A DNA stretch of 64,000 bases, taken from Phytophthora sp. 'mugwort'. Its lineage: Eukaryota; Oomycota; Peronosporomycetes; Peronosporales; Peronosporaceae. The stretch's first letter is position 1; the number at the start of each line of letters is the position of its first letter. Position numbers and translations under genes: made by a program. The notes beneath the pieces were generated by a model that did no database searches, was not told where the DNA came from, and saw nothing but the letters and a program-made list of their open reading frames with translations. Where the stretch lies: the NCBI GenBank assembly GCA_033558025.1, contig JAUCEF010000005.1, positions 2,108,001-2,172,000 on the forward strand, in the 5' to 3' direction. Below, one piece after another: positions 9,751 to 21,240 of this stretch.

Positions 9751-11385
9751 ACAAGGGAGGTTAAAAGACCAACTGGTTGTGGACATCTGAGTGCGAACAC
9801 TCGGTGCGGAACGGACAGTGAAACGCTCTTGGAGTGGAAGGTTCCTGGCCTTATGAGATTGATAAAATCAGAACCTCGTGAGTAGTAACTTTCAGAACAT
9901 TACGTGTACGTTTTTGATTTCGATAATTCTTACCTTAATTCTGTATCGAGTGTAGGTATAAACGTTTCTCGAGTCTTAGCTGTGGCTATCCTAACCCCTA
10001 AGGTCTCCGCAGAGGCTTCGATCCCTCCAGTTACACCATTAGACACTCAAAGAATCAAAGAGTCAGTATTCCTAAACCTAGGACGATACTCTCTTTGATG
10101 CTAAAACTGAACTGTTATTTGTCTGCTTATCTTCGGCAAGCCGCCTGTGGTGTAAATGTATGACTCTAATTATCTACCACAGTTAAACCTAGTCAAATGC
10201 ATATCGAGTGGCCCTGTGGCCACGTACTGAAATCCTGTTAATCCAAGTGGTACCGAGTACGATTACTGCAAGGTGACATGTAGCACGGCTACACTCGTGT
10301 TACCTTCCTGTAAACCCGTTACACACTTACCCGCGTTATCGTTGAGGATACATGCTTCTACAACGTCTTAACTTACCTTCTCAGCATCTAGCGTCCGCTT
10401 AAACGCACAAATTGCGGTGGAGCGCGCTTTCTGCTTGTTGAAAGGGACAAAAGAGGAGAGGCTCATGCTGGCCTGTAGTATCTATTCTGCTTTTTTTCGA
10501 GTGAAGACGAGTGCTATTTGCTATTATCCGCCCCCGTAAACTGGCCTCAGCCTAGAATAGCGCCTAATTGTTTGAACCGCAGGAGTATTTGACAAATACT
10601 TCGTTTTTGGCTTGTATTTGTATTTGTATATCCATATTTCGACGCGCATTTCGACAAAATATTTGTCGGAATGTGTCGGAACCGTTACCCTACTCTTAAT
10701 GCATATAGTTGGCTCAAACTGACACTATCACGTGCTGCGATCCGCTAAAAAGCATAATCTGATGGCAGTTCTACAATCTCTGAGATATATCTGTCGGAAA
10801 GACGCGTATATTCATCCATACTCATGCTTTCCACAGTGAGAAAGGATATGAGATTATCATCATGCCTAGGCTTCTTGAGTTAATATTTATATGACCCATG
10901 CAAAAGCGACGTATAAAAAAATCTCTTAACGTGTCTAATACAGCTTAAGCATACTTTCCTAATGCAGAGGTAAATAATTTGTTCTGAAACAATTATTGAT
11001 TTTAAACCATTTTTGTTTTTATGAAACGTTTTAGTAATGTAAACCATTTTTGTTTTTTGGAGCGTTTTACTAATAAGGTTTCGATTCCCAAGAATTTTTG
11101 GGGTCTGTTGCAAAACGACCGAGACTAGCGCCTTGAAAGCGCCACTATGAGCAAAGGTTGTGAACCTCGTCGTCGTGAACGGACCGTCGCTAGAGCTCGG
11201 TTCGTCCACTATATGGATAGCTTTAACTCCGCATGTTAGTCCACGGCCGCCATCGCTTGCAAAATGCTTGTTATCGGGTTTTGACCTATATTTTCGGGAG
11301 GCATTACGGGATGTAAAGCACTTCTTAAATCCATCAACTTCGAGACTTATGAGCGTCTATCGGTTTCTGTATCTAATGTATTGTA
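9751..11385. other. Gene-free stretch, probably holding degraded 3' LTR
   Basis: No convincing coding frame was found. The part 9900-10450 is where the 3' LTR of the Gypsy element would lie, but no copy of it was found at 2700-3000 by eye. At 11003-11076 there is an imperfect tandem duplication (see separate entry). The frame at 10880-11209 on the minus strand is AT-rich and not recognised. The last 100-200 bp before 11386 are presumably the 3' flank of the TYW gene. Confidence 0.5.
11003..11076. repeat. Imperfect 37-bp tandem duplication
   Basis: The string taaaccatttttgttttt occurs at 11003 and again at 11040. In both cases it is followed by a similar tail (cgttttagtaat and cgttttactaat). 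Two copies only; period 37 bp. It lies in gene-free AT-rich DNA. Confidence 0.75.
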
Positions 11386-14300
11386 TCAAGCTGGCGAAAT
11401 GGGCACGCAGTAGATGTCAGCTACCAGGTGATACACCTTGGGGGCGTATGACTTGACCCTCTCCACGTGCTCGCACGTGATAATCCACTGTTTACCATAT
11501 TGTTTAGCAAGCTCCCGCATCGAGTCGAGCACACGCTGCTCCCACGCCTCACGGTCCTCCACGGCCACATTATCGTGCACGTGGAACCAGCCGCCACTAG
11601 GCTTCAACACTTGCACAGCTAACGGCCAGGCCTTCTCGCTAGTGGGCAAAAGTCCCAGGTTTACACGGTCGGCCACAGCGCCGATCGTAGGCGCCGACTC
11701 ACGGTTGTCGCCAAGGTAAACCTTACACCTGTCTGCTACATGGTTTCGCTCCAAATTGAACCGCAATGCAGCAACTGAGTTAGGATTCCACTCACAAGCG
11801 TGGACAAATGCAGCGCCACCGTGCACCAGGAAGGGGAGGACATAGTAACCGATACCGCAGAAGAGATCCACGATAGTCTCACCACGACAACCGATGTTTG
11901 CCATGCGGGCCTTCTCCGTGACATTACCCGACGAGAACATCACCCGCGTGAGATCCCAGCCGTAGATGATACCATTCTCACGAATCTCCACCCACCCAGG
12001 GGACTCTTTGCTACGCTGCGAGGTCAGAGCCTTCTCGTTCACATATAGCAGCTCCACGTGGCTCTGACGCTTCTCGCTGGTATCTATAAAGGCTTTCCGC
12101 GCAACACGAGAGAACGCAGGGGCAGTGGACGCACACACGTAAGCCCACATCTCGTCTGCAAACTGTGCCCACTCCGGTTCAAGGAACGAGTCGCGCGGGA
12201 TCAGCAAGACATCGTTCACAAACTCGTACTTTTCTGGAATAACTTTCACAATCTCAGGCGAGAGTTGGTGCTTACTTGCAACTGCACAAATTGTACTCCG
12301 GATAATTTCGTTCCGGTTCAAACCACTCGTTTTACCGAATTTGTTTGCGTACGCATCATCGTCAGACACAACCTCGAGGTTTTGCAGTTCAGCATCGTTC
12401 GTAGAGGCAATCAATTCACGAATTGTTGCTGCCACAGGAAGTAAAAACATCGTTGTCGGCTTTCCGTCGACCATCTTCTCATTTGACTGCGCTACGTGGA
12501 CACGGCGAGACTTGTCGTACACATGCGCCTTCTCAAGCAAGGTTTTCACCAGCTTCACTTGCAACTTTCCAACCAGAACACCAAGTGGCTTATCATCTGA
12601 AGAGGCCGACACACTCGTAGTGAGCATATCGACTAGCTTACTCTTGGCAACAACGACGGGAGCTTTCTTCTGTGTCGTCACGGAGAGGTGGCATTGATAC
12701 GTCGACGAATAAAACTGTCCAAAGCCAAAGCATTGGAAGCCACCGCCCAAAATGTAAAGAGAATTGGTGGTCGGCATCCACGTGACGCTGTGCCCCACAA
12801 AGGCAGCATTCTTGTGCTTCACTTCACCAAGCTCCGTCCATTGTAAAGTCTCGAAGTCCAGCATGTAAACCTTTCGGGTCGCCTTATCTCCGTTCGCAAG
12901 CAAAGCTGACGTCATACCACCCGCGACAATTACCTGGTGGTCGTTAATCGAGGAAGCGCCAGCAGCAAAAAGCGCAGGAGGCTGGCTCTTGTTCCTCGTG
13001 TTTTCGAGACTTTTGCGCTCCCAGGTTTCACTGATAGTATCGAAAAGCAACACACCACTATCATCTTTGTCGCTGCAATCTTCGGTCTCAAGCGATGACA
13101 TGCCTCCCCAAAACGCAAGTTTCGATGACTTGACGACTGCACCAACGTGATCAAAGCGACATGGGATACTGGACGAATTTTCTGCAAATGCATTCAAGAA
13201 AAAGCATTTAGTACAGTAAAAAGGGAAGTCCAGGTTTAAATAATAATAACGAACCGATTTGACGCCACTGTGGCGGATTTTGGCTAAGATCCAGGGCAAA
13301 CAGATCACCAAAGACTTGCGTTTCATTCCGACCGCCGTATACGTACACGACAGAGCCAACTGGAATTACATCAAAGAGTTAATCCATGGTTAGCCGCCGT
13401 TACACCATCTTTTAATTATAATCTCAGAGCATCAAGTATCTGGAAAATAATAGGCACGTACCAGCACAGCTGCAATGTTTCCAACGCGGAGAGGGGCCAA
13501 CTCCTAGCGAAACGATCTTCTCCCACTGCTTCGTCTCGAAGTACATAGTATAGAGATCACCCAGGGGCTTCGCGGGGCTAGCGCGACCACCAAACACAAC
13601 CATTCGCGTCCCCGCCACAGCAGCTGAATGGTACATCCGAGCTGATGGGCCATCAGACCCGGCCGTCGCATGGTACGTCTGTTCAAGGAAGTCACCCTTG
13701 GAAGGGGTCAAGAAAGTCACATCGGCAACGCGAGTTGTCGTTCCCGAAGCAGTCGGTCCTTGACCGCCGAACACGACAATGGCATTTTTGTACTGCACGC
13801 TCGAATGCCCCACACGTTTGACGCTATCTTCACTGGTCACCTCCGTCCAAGAGCTCAGATCAACCTTAGAACCGCTCCCGAATTTCAAGGACGCTGCTGG
13901 CTGACAAAATTTAGCGGAAAAGGCCTCATAAAGCCGATCTGTCTTCTGTTTGTTCGCTTCAAACTTCTGGTTAGCAATATCCACGATCCAGCGCAAGTAA
14001 TCCTCGTTAACTAGTAGGTGCTCCGCGCTCCGTCCAAGTGGAATCTCCAATCCATTAGCCGTCGTACGGATAGCGCACATAATCTTCCTGTTGCCGAGCA
14101 CGACGCCTGATTCGCGGAATCCACTCGCAATGCCCCACTGCAGCAATTCCTTCGCTGCGTCCAGATCGCGGCACACGACGTGCATGATGAACGGCTCGTG
14201 CTTAAAGATAAGCTACCACCACAGCAACAAGATTAGCCACAATCTACAGTAAAAGATAGAGGAAAAAGTAGCAACGACGCACCATGTTGCTGGTGCTCGA

Positions 14301-14683
14301 ATTGGCGTCGGGCGAGCGCAACGCCGCCACCAATTGATCAAATGTGATGGTGGCGTGCTCAGCAACCAGCCACTTGCCGCCTTTGGTGATCAGATCCGTG
14401 CCGACTTCAGTCCCATTTCCCGTTGCAGCTTCACCACAGAAAACGGCAATGCGACCCGAACACGAGCTGCTCGTCACCTACCACAACAACCCAAAAGACG
14501 AGTGAGCACAAGTCTTCAAATACACCAAGTAACTTCCAGCAAACTCACGTAATCTGGATGCGAATTGATAGTCTTAATCATGTCCACTATGGGCTCGTCG
14601 ATGCAGCCTTTCGGGCTCTTGTCCTCCATCGCCTGCAGCTTACGCAGACTCTCGCGCTTAAGCTGCGCGAACATGGTCAACAT
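11386..14683 (-). CDS. TYW3-kelch-TYW2 fusion, wybutosine synthesis of tRNA-Phe
   Basis: Five exons join in phase: 14683-14549, 14477-14283, 14212-13462, 13359-13255 and 13181-11386, giving about 993 residues. Residues 1 to about 215 are a TYW3 methyltransferase domain (KGCIDEPIVDMIKTINSHPD, then SSSCSGRIAVFCGE, then HEPFIMHVVCRD). About 245-575 are kelch repeats (HSSVQYKNAIVVFGG, VYVYGGRNET, LYILGGGF). About 580-993 are TYW2/Trm12, the aminocarboxypropyl transferase, with SAM site VDLFCGIGYYVLPF and acidic EWNPNSVAALRFNLERN. These enzymes carry out successive steps of wybutosine synthesis at position 37 of tRNA-Phe. The same domain order is known in plants. The start is the first ATG in exon 1; an acceptor-like CAG lies just upstream, so an additional 5' exon is possible. 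It is divergent to APC1. Confidence 0.9.
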
Positions 14684-14772
14684 TAGCCAATCGTCCACTG
14701 GACTAAAAAACAGGTCAAAATAATAATGTTATACAAAAGTATAGTCCAAAATGCAATCTATAAGATTTATAG
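14684..14772. promoter_or_regulatory. Very short divergent promoter, TYW fusion / APC1
   Basis: Only 89 bp separate the proposed start codons of two oppositely transcribed genes. The segment is AT-rich (about 14705-14770) against GC-rich coding flanks. Both promoters must overlap here or extend into 5' coding sequence. No specific motif can be assigned with confidence. Confidence 0.5.
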
Positions 14773-17700
14773 ATGACATATAGAACTATAGCTTCACTCA
14801 TGGCCGAAGCGGAAGATGCGGCGCCGCGGATCCGCGTGCGTTGCGCCGGCGTACGCGCCAACCAGCGCCGCTCGCTGCTGACGGAGAGTGGCCGCGTGTT
14901 CTTCAGCGAGTCGGAGTACTCTTCGTCCCCGTTCATCGTGCGTGTGACCTTCGACAGCGTCTCCTTCGTGCATCGCGGGACGAACATCGTGGGGCGGCGT
15001 TTCGTCTTCCCGGGCCGCGTATTGCACGCCGTGCTGGCGGATTTCTCCCAAGACGTCTTGAACCATACAGAGACAAAGAAGAAGGAGTTAATGGGGGGTA
15101 AAAAGTCGCGCAAAGCGCCGCTAAAGCCTCGTCCGCACCCTCATTTGTGCGTTCTGGTGCGCTCCGACAGCTTGAACGTCTACAGCGCCGCCGGAGATGT
15201 GTTTGAAGTGGCGCTGCCTTTCCAGGCCAATAGACTCTTCCCTATAAAAATGCGGGGCTTGCTGCTGCAGCGCAGTCCAGCAGCGTTGATCCCGTCGTCG
15301 TCGAAACAGCCCCGAGACGCGGCGGCCGTGGCGCTGGCCAGGAAGAACCGACGTGCGAGCACGAGTAACAGAGGAGACGGCGCCAGGTACAAGTACAGCT
15401 CTGGAGACAAAGAGGCTCCGGTGAGACCGAGGTATTTTACGCTCCGACACCCACTGGATGAGGTTAAACCCGTGGCATTGGCTTCATTGGGAGGTATGAC
15501 GGGGAAAACAGAGGATAAATTTCTATCAGACTCGGCACTAGAGGCTGTGGATGTGCTGGAGGATCAAATGTCGCCTGTTTTGGTGGCATTTCATCGCTGG
15601 GAGCTGAGGTTTTGTGTTTTTCGGATGAATGTGGTGGAGAAATCGAGAATTTGTGTGATACCCGACGTAAGAATTGTAGATGGATTGACGTGGACGAGGT
15701 ATCGAGCTAGAACTGACCTCGAGGAGGAACGAGTGCGGATTGAACCTGATTGGATGGCAAAAATGATATGGAAGTCTCCACGTGTTGGACCAGCGACGTC
15801 AAAGCCGTTGTTTTTGTCGCCAATTCTCTCGCCACCTTCTCTCGTGACTGCTTCATCTGTTCCAGCATCGCCAATAGCGACGAATACATCGTCAATCTCG
15901 TCGACAAAGGTAACTAAGGTGTCATTTATCGCTTCAGGGGTCGACGGTCTTCCGTTGTTGTGCATAATGGACAAAGATGCTGGAATTCTTCTTCTGAAAC
16001 CTTTTTCACGACAAGAAAGCACTGCGACAATGCTCGACGAAGATTGGAACGATGATAATGGTGTTCGTATCCTGCATTGTCGTGACGCGGTACCAATTAG
16101 GCAGCAAAATACTGCAGCGATATCGTGTGAAGGCGATGAAGACTTAAGCTTTGAGGGCTCCAGTGATATTGTGGTCCTAGAAAAGGATCGTACGCTGATG
16201 CTGTATAAGGCGCACCATCCAATTTGCCGCCTGATTTTTCCTTGTGTGGAACAAAATGATCTCACTATCGGTGCTGTAAACGAGGATGCTTTCGAGAGGA
16301 TACAACTAGTTGGCAACATACAGTTAAACTCTATTGACGGAGGCTGTGCTTACGAGCTTTTGTGCCCAGATGGGTGTGGTAGCTGCAGCGGAAAGATTTG
16401 GCGATGCGAGCATCCGCTTAAGGTTGTAAGCTCCCCGCTATTACAGCGAGTGTTTGAGGTGCTCGAGTGTATTATTCCTCCTATCGACTTGTGTGTATTT
16501 AAGTCACACGTAGTTTTCTGGGCAGAGCAGAAATCTCAAAGCCACGTTCAAGCTGACGACTCTGCAGATGGTGGGCACGAGTGGGAGTCTTTCTGCGAGA
16601 ACGTCATTGGTCTGCTACCAAAGCAAACCGTTGATAACGATGATGTCTTGCCATCTGTATCAGCAAGAACGACCAACGAGGAGGGGCAGATGGCTCCTAT
16701 TCCTTCCAGCGCATCCTGTTTTGATGCGCTTTGCCAGACTGAATTTCATGATATGTATCAGTATGAGCATGCGATGCTTTTCGCGACAATGGAGCTGCCT
16801 GTCCTGGAGTCAACTCCCAGAAATGATCGCGCTACTAATCTGAAGGGCATAAAGATGAACGGCGGCTGGAAAAACTCGGAAGAATACGTGGGACTCATGT
16901 TTGCAGGGCTTCACTTGCTCTGTGAAGATTTGAAGTTGTCAATTACGCTCTTTCAAGAGCGTTTACATCTAGCGAAGTTATTGTTGAGTATGGCTCTGCG
17001 ACTGAAGCTGGCTCCTTTTATCGCTTATTATCAGGACGATAACTGCGTCCTAAAACGTCGAGAAGAACCGACAAGGAATAATTCGGGGTTGCCGAAGACC
17101 CACAAGGGAGGACTGCTTGGCTTTACAACGTATGGATGTGTACCTGACTTGCTCTTGTGGCTTCAAGAAAAGATGACCGCAAAGTCGCACTTACTGGAAT
17201 TTCCCACGCTTGTTGACCCAGTGCAGCTTTCCTCTGGTAGTTTGTTTCGGCGTCCTGAGTGCCCATTTCGCCGCACTAAAGCGATTTGTCGTGTGTATGA
17301 GCTGATCTTTCCAAGTTCAAAAGAACGAGTTCCTCATTCGTTGACTGCGCAGTCGAATGCATTTAAACTGATTGTATACCTTACCCAAGATCTTGTCGGT
17401 AGCACACTCTCGTTAGACGATCTTCCCGTTGGTTTGAGCTTTCCTATCGTCCAAACCATCCGCCACGTGAAGCACCACCCGCCTCCTTTTATCACCGAAG
17501 ACATTTGTGCATTTGTGGGACGGGAAGACTTGAGTATTGCCAGTGCACAACATCTTACGGACCATTTTGAGTATAATGAAAACCAGCAACACCATGATCC
17601 AGCGAGTAAAGCGGGAGACTCGAGTACCCAAAGTGAGGATGAAACGCGCGGTGACTGTGACGGTCTAGAAGACATTATAAGTCGAAGTCAGCCGCTTTTC

Positions 17701-20700
17701 CCTAGCGATCAGAGAATGAAGGAGGTTGCACGGCTGCTTCGCTCGAGCCGTCCTCTGTGTTTGAAACTAGAGAAGACACCAGATCTCTCAGATCTTGACT
17801 ATGCACAGCAACAGCAAGTTCGCTTGTTACTTCTCTGCAAACGATCAATGGCTCTGTCTGTGGCTCGTGGAATGGTCACGCTTGGCAGTTTTGATGTTTC
17901 TACAGCACAAACGCAAATATGGCGACTTCGTATACCTGCGCTGCCTCTTCAAGGTCGTAAACCACCAGCGAATGGGATTGTGGAGCTTGATCTCTCGGGT
18001 TATGCGAAAGAATTGACGTATTGGCCTCAATTTCACAACGGATGCGCTACTGGGCTCCGTCTTCCAGCACATGATCTTTCGGGTGTCATTAATCGTCACT
18101 GGATTAAGTATCATCGACCGTCAGTAAATGATTTTACGCAGCAAAGCGTAGCTGGAGCCGCAAGCGGCCGACAGGCCGCAGCGGCTCAATCAGCTGATAC
18201 TACTAGTCGCAATCTGGAAGAGGCGTATGCAGCCCACGCTGGCTTACTGCTCGGAATCGGCCTCCGCGGGCATCTCAAGTGTTTGTCCATGGCTGATGTA
18301 TACAATTATCTGTCGCTGTCCAATGAGTTCGTGACTGTCGCCATCATGCTCGGTATGGCTAGCACTGCTGCACACTGTCGACGCAAACGAAAGCAGCAAG
18401 CCACAACAACGAAGCCTGTCACTGAGAGCCGCTCGCCATCATCAACTAATGAAGACGCTGAGATGACACCACTCGAGGCTGATCATTTCTTTTCCGGTTT
18501 CCCTGAGCTTTCATCGTCAGATAAAACGCCTCTTCTAGGAACGGGTTTAGAGTTGGCGTTAGAGCGATCAGTCTCCAAGATGTTGTGTCTTCATGTTCCG
18601 TCATTGCTACCTCCACCATTTGGGGGGTTTTCCGTGCCTGCATCTACACAAACGGCAGCATTACTTGGACTTGGAATCATGTACCAAGGCACCGGTTATC
18701 GTCTGATGACAGAATTATTACTCACAGAGATTGCGCGTTCTCCATCAAGTGCTCAATTTGTGGGAAGCAATAGTAATGCAGGCCTATCGACGGCTTCGTT
18801 TGATCAACTGGAGGGTTACGCCTTAGCGGCTGGAATGGCACTCGGTCTTGTCGTGCTTGGACGTGGTCAGACCACAACAGGAGACCCTGGGCTAGCCGAC
18901 CTCAAGCTAGAAGAAAAGCTTCACAAGTATATTGTCGGTGGTGCTCAACAGTATCGGGACTCAAATGCCGCTGGAAGCTGCCTGTATCGTGGACGTCGTT
19001 GGCAGGCGTTTGGTACTGGGGGCAATAGCTTTAACTCTGCGGTTAATGGTAGTACCACAGGCAATGGTACGCCCACTAATAATACCGGCGCTTCTCCTGG
19101 TGCTGGACGCGATACGAAACAGTCAAGTGACCGCAGTGGAGCTCGTAATGGTGGCGAGCACGTAAACATTGGGGTGACTGCCTGTGCGAGCGCTCTGGCA
19201 TTAGCCTTCATGTACATGCAGACCGACAATAAGGCTGTGGCGGCACAATTGGCGGTTCCAGATACACTTATCCTTCTGGATTATGTTCGCCCCGATATTT
19301 TGTTGGTACGTACACTAGCAAAGAACCTCGTGCTGTGGAATAATATATCACCGACAACGGAGTGGATCGATGAGCACGAAGTCCCTGCGCAGCTTCTTCA
19401 AGCATACAAGTCGATTCAGTCACATGGTGCAGCAGAAGATGCGACTCGACTGGAGTTTTCAAGTGGCTCGCCATCACACTCTGATCTTCATTCCATTTGC
19501 GAGTCGTACGCGAATATTCTTGCTGGTGCGTGCATGAGCATTGGACTGCGGTTCGCTGGAACAGGAAATCCGTCAGCTCGGGCAACACTTCGCAAGTCGG
19601 TTCTACACTTTCGCGAACTGAGAACAAAAGCCTCGTCGTCATCGTCACGGATTCTACGTGGAAGTAGCAGCGTTGTTGCTGCTGCGACGGAGCGTGCAAC
19701 TGTCGAGCGCTGCTTAGCTGTGTGTGCACAAGCACTAGCGTTGGTTGACGCCGGAACGGGTCACGTGGAGACGCTGACGTTGTTGCGTTCGATAACATTG
19801 CGACAACGTGTGGACGCGGCTATGAGCTATGGCAACCACATGGCTTTGAGTATGGCGATCGGGTTGCTTTTTCTCGGTGGTGGACGTGCCACCATTTCTC
19901 GGTCTAAAGAAGCTATTGCAGCGCTTGTGATCTCACTGTACCCGATGCCTCCCATGAATACGGCTGACAACAAGTATCACCTTCAGGCATTCCGTCATCT
20001 TTACGTGCTGGCAGTTGATACCTCACGATTAGTGGAGACTGTAGATGTGAATACAAGAAGGACTTGTGCTGTTCAAGTCCAAGTCGATCTGCTGCCTGAT
20101 GAAACGGGTTCGAGGAACGAGACTCAACGTTTGTATCGAGTGCTTCAAAGTCCATGCCTTCTTCCGGATATTACTACAATTAAACGCCTCGTCATTGCCG
20201 ATCCTGAATTTTACCCGATTGAAATTCTCACGTCGCCATTATTGAATGAACGAACGTCTTTAGAGACTAGCAAATTGAGAACTGCAAATTCTTTACGGTT
20301 GGAGCTCTTGCAAGACAAGAATGTGATTTTCTTGAAGCGCAAACAACGAAAAGATTTTGGAATATTTGCAGATTTTACGAACGAGCTGGAGCAACTACAT
20401 GACCATGGAGGGGATCACAGTGGCGGGAGCAACAATGACGATCGAATACGAAGACTATTCCATGCGTACTTCACGTCGGATGGTACCAGTGATGAGGACG
20501 ATGGTGAAGACGGGGAGGAGGAAGTTAGCCGGTTAAATGTGGCAGATTGGGGCAGCAGTTGGTGGACTACTCAGTTGAGTCCACGGGCTCTGGAATCAGT
20601 CAGAGAGGAGGCGAAATTGCTACTACCGCCATATCTTAATGCATTGCATGCACTGTTTCGACTCCAGCAAGTGCCGCAGTTGGCAAGTACAACGGAGGTC

Positions 20701-21240
20701 GTAGATTTAAACTTGTTCAGTGAATACTGTCGTCTGCAAGTGCCTCTTCTGGAGAACTCGAAAAATGATTCTCAATTTGTAAATGGGTCAAGGATTCTGG
20801 AGAAACGATCTGCTTTACCTGAATTTGGTGTGTGGCTCTCTAATCAAACGGAGGAAGCTCTTGGTGCTCTCTGGCATCGAACCTCGTGGGAGATTACTTC
20901 TCTAGCTTCAGCTCGAGTTCGACTACTGGTGGAAGCTTCGTCGTCGCCACGAGCCCAGTCTGTGGTGGATGAGTTCTTTGTGAGTGTACTAGTGCGGTAC
21001 TTTGCTGGGCCTTCCGTGTCCTCCTCAACGATCGTAGAGCAGCCTCGATCTGCTGACAAAGACTGGAAGGCCAAGTTTCAGCGAGTGCTTGCCGCATGCT
21101 CACAAGCGCAACGTCTGTCAACGGGCTCAATTTCACCCGCACGTTTCCAGTTGTCTGCTTTTCTGGAGCAGGATGAACTTACGGAAGCGGAAAAGACTTT
21201 CTGGCTGAAGTTGGTGTCGTTCTTCCTCTTTTCGAACTAG
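14773..21240 (+). CDS. APC1: Anaphase-promoting complex subunit 1 (APC1)
   Basis: A single uninterrupted frame of 2,155 codons encodes the largest scaffold subunit of the APC/C, the ubiquitin ligase that triggers anaphase and mitotic exit in the nucleus. The middle to C-terminal part (about residues 1140-1750) holds proteasome/cyclosome repeats: AGLLLGIGLRGHLKCLSMAD, then VTVAIMLGMASTAA, then QTAALLGLGIMYQGTGYRLM, YALAAGMALGLVVLGRG and MALSMAIGLLFLGGGRATIS. The segment DYVRPDILLVRTLAKNLVLW is typical of APC1. The N-terminal half is the WD40-like region, broken by acidic and Ser-rich loops. Length is slightly above the human protein. A second in-frame ATG at 14800 (MAEAEDAAPRIRVRC) may be the true start. 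No introns were seen, unlike most neighbours. Confidence 0.93.
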   Translation: MTYRTIASLMAEAEDAAPRIRVRCAGVRANQRRSLLTESGRVFFSESEYSSSPFIVRVTFDSVSFVHRGTNIVGRRFVFPGRVLHAVLADFSQDVLNHTETKKKELMGGKKSRKAPLKPRPHPHLCVLVRSDSLNVYSAAGDVFEVALPFQANRLFPIKMRGLLLQRSPAALIPSSSKQPRDAAAVALARKNRRASTSNRGDGARYKYSSGDKEAPVRPRYFTLRHPLDEVKPVALASLGGMTGKTEDKFLSDSALEAVDVLEDQMSPVLVAFHRWELRFCVFRMNVVEKSRICVIPDVRIVDGLTWTRYRARTDLEEERVRIEPDWMAKMIWKSPRVGPATSKPLFLSPILSPPSLVTASSVPASPIATNTSSISSTKVTKVSFIASGVDGLPLLCIMDKDAGILLLKPFSRQESTATMLDEDWNDDNGVRILHCRDAVPIRQQNTAAISCEGDEDLSFEGSSDIVVLEKDRTLMLYKAHHPICRLIFPCVEQNDLTIGAVNEDAFERIQLVGNIQLNSIDGGCAYELLCPDGCGSCSGKIWRCEHPLKVVSSPLLQRVFEVLECIIPPIDLCVFKSHVVFWAEQKSQSHVQADDSADGGHEWESFCENVIGLLPKQTVDNDDVLPSVSARTTNEEGQMAPIPSSASCFDALCQTEFHDMYQYEHAMLFATMELPVLESTPRNDRATNLKGIKMNGGWKNSEEYVGLMFAGLHLLCEDLKLSITLFQERLHLAKLLLSMALRLKLAPFIAYYQDDNCVLKRREEPTRNNSGLPKTHKGGLLGFTTYGCVPDLLLWLQEKMTAKSHLLEFPTLVDPVQLSSGSLFRRPECPFRRTKAICRVYELIFPSSKERVPHSLTAQSNAFKLIVYLTQDLVGSTLSLDDLPVGLSFPIVQTIRHVKHHPPPFITEDICAFVGREDLSIASAQHLTDHFEYNENQQHHDPASKAGDSSTQSEDETRGDCDGLEDIISRSQPLFPSDQRMKEVARLLRSSRPLCLKLEKTPDLSDLDYAQQQQVRLLLLCKRSMALSVARGMVTLGSFDVSTAQTQIWRLRIPALPLQGRKPPANGIVELDLSGYAKELTYWPQFHNGCATGLRLPAHDLSGVINRHWIKYHRPSVNDFTQQSVAGAASGRQAAAAQSADTTSRNLEEAYAAHAGLLLGIGLRGHLKCLSMADVYNYLSLSNEFVTVAIMLGMASTAAHCRRKRKQQATTTKPVTESRSPSSTNEDAEMTPLEADHFFSGFPELSSSDKTPLLGTGLELALERSVSKMLCLHVPSLLPPPFGGFSVPASTQTAALLGLGIMYQGTGYRLMTELLLTEIARSPSSAQFVGSNSNAGLSTASFDQLEGYALAAGMALGLVVLGRGQTTTGDPGLADLKLEEKLHKYIVGGAQQYRDSNAAGSCLYRGRRWQAFGTGGNSFNSAVNGSTTGNGTPTNNTGASPGAGRDTKQSSDRSGARNGGEHVNIGVTACASALALAFMYMQTDNKAVAAQLAVPDTLILLDYVRPDILLVRTLAKNLVLWNNISPTTEWIDEHEVPAQLLQAYKSIQSHGAAEDATRLEFSSGSPSHSDLHSICESYANILAGACMSIGLRFAGTGNPSARATLRKSVLHFRELRTKASSSSSRILRGSSSVVAAATERATVERCLAVCAQALALVDAGTGHVETLTLLRSITLRQRVDAAMSYGNHMALSMAIGLLFLGGGRATISRSKEAIAALVISLYPMPPMNTADNKYHLQAFRHLYVLAVDTSRLVETVDVNTRRTCAVQVQVDLLPDETGSRNETQRLYRVLQSPCLLPDITTIKRLVIADPEFYPIEILTSPLLNERTSLETSKLRTANSLRLELLQDKNVIFLKRKQRKDFGIFADFTNELEQLHDHGGDHSGGSNNDDRIRRLFHAYFTSDGTSDEDDGEDGEEEVSRLNVADWGSSWWTTQLSPRALESVREEAKLLLPPYLNALHALFRLQQVPQLASTTEVVDLNLFSEYCRLQVPLLENSKNDSQFVNGSRILEKRSALPEFGVWLSNQTEEALGALWHRTSWEITSLASARVRLLVEASSSPRAQSVVDEFFVSVLVRYFAGPSVSSSTIVEQPRSADKDWKAKFQRVLAACSQAQRLSTGSISPARFQLSAFLEQDELTEAEKTFWLKLVSFFLFSN

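Noticed and set aside
10880..11209. 109-codon minus-strand frame
   Set aside because: AT-rich, overlaps the 37-bp tandem duplication, and shows no known motif.
15591..16319. 242-codon minus-strand frame
   Set aside because: Antisense to the uninterrupted APC1 gene; no family resemblance.
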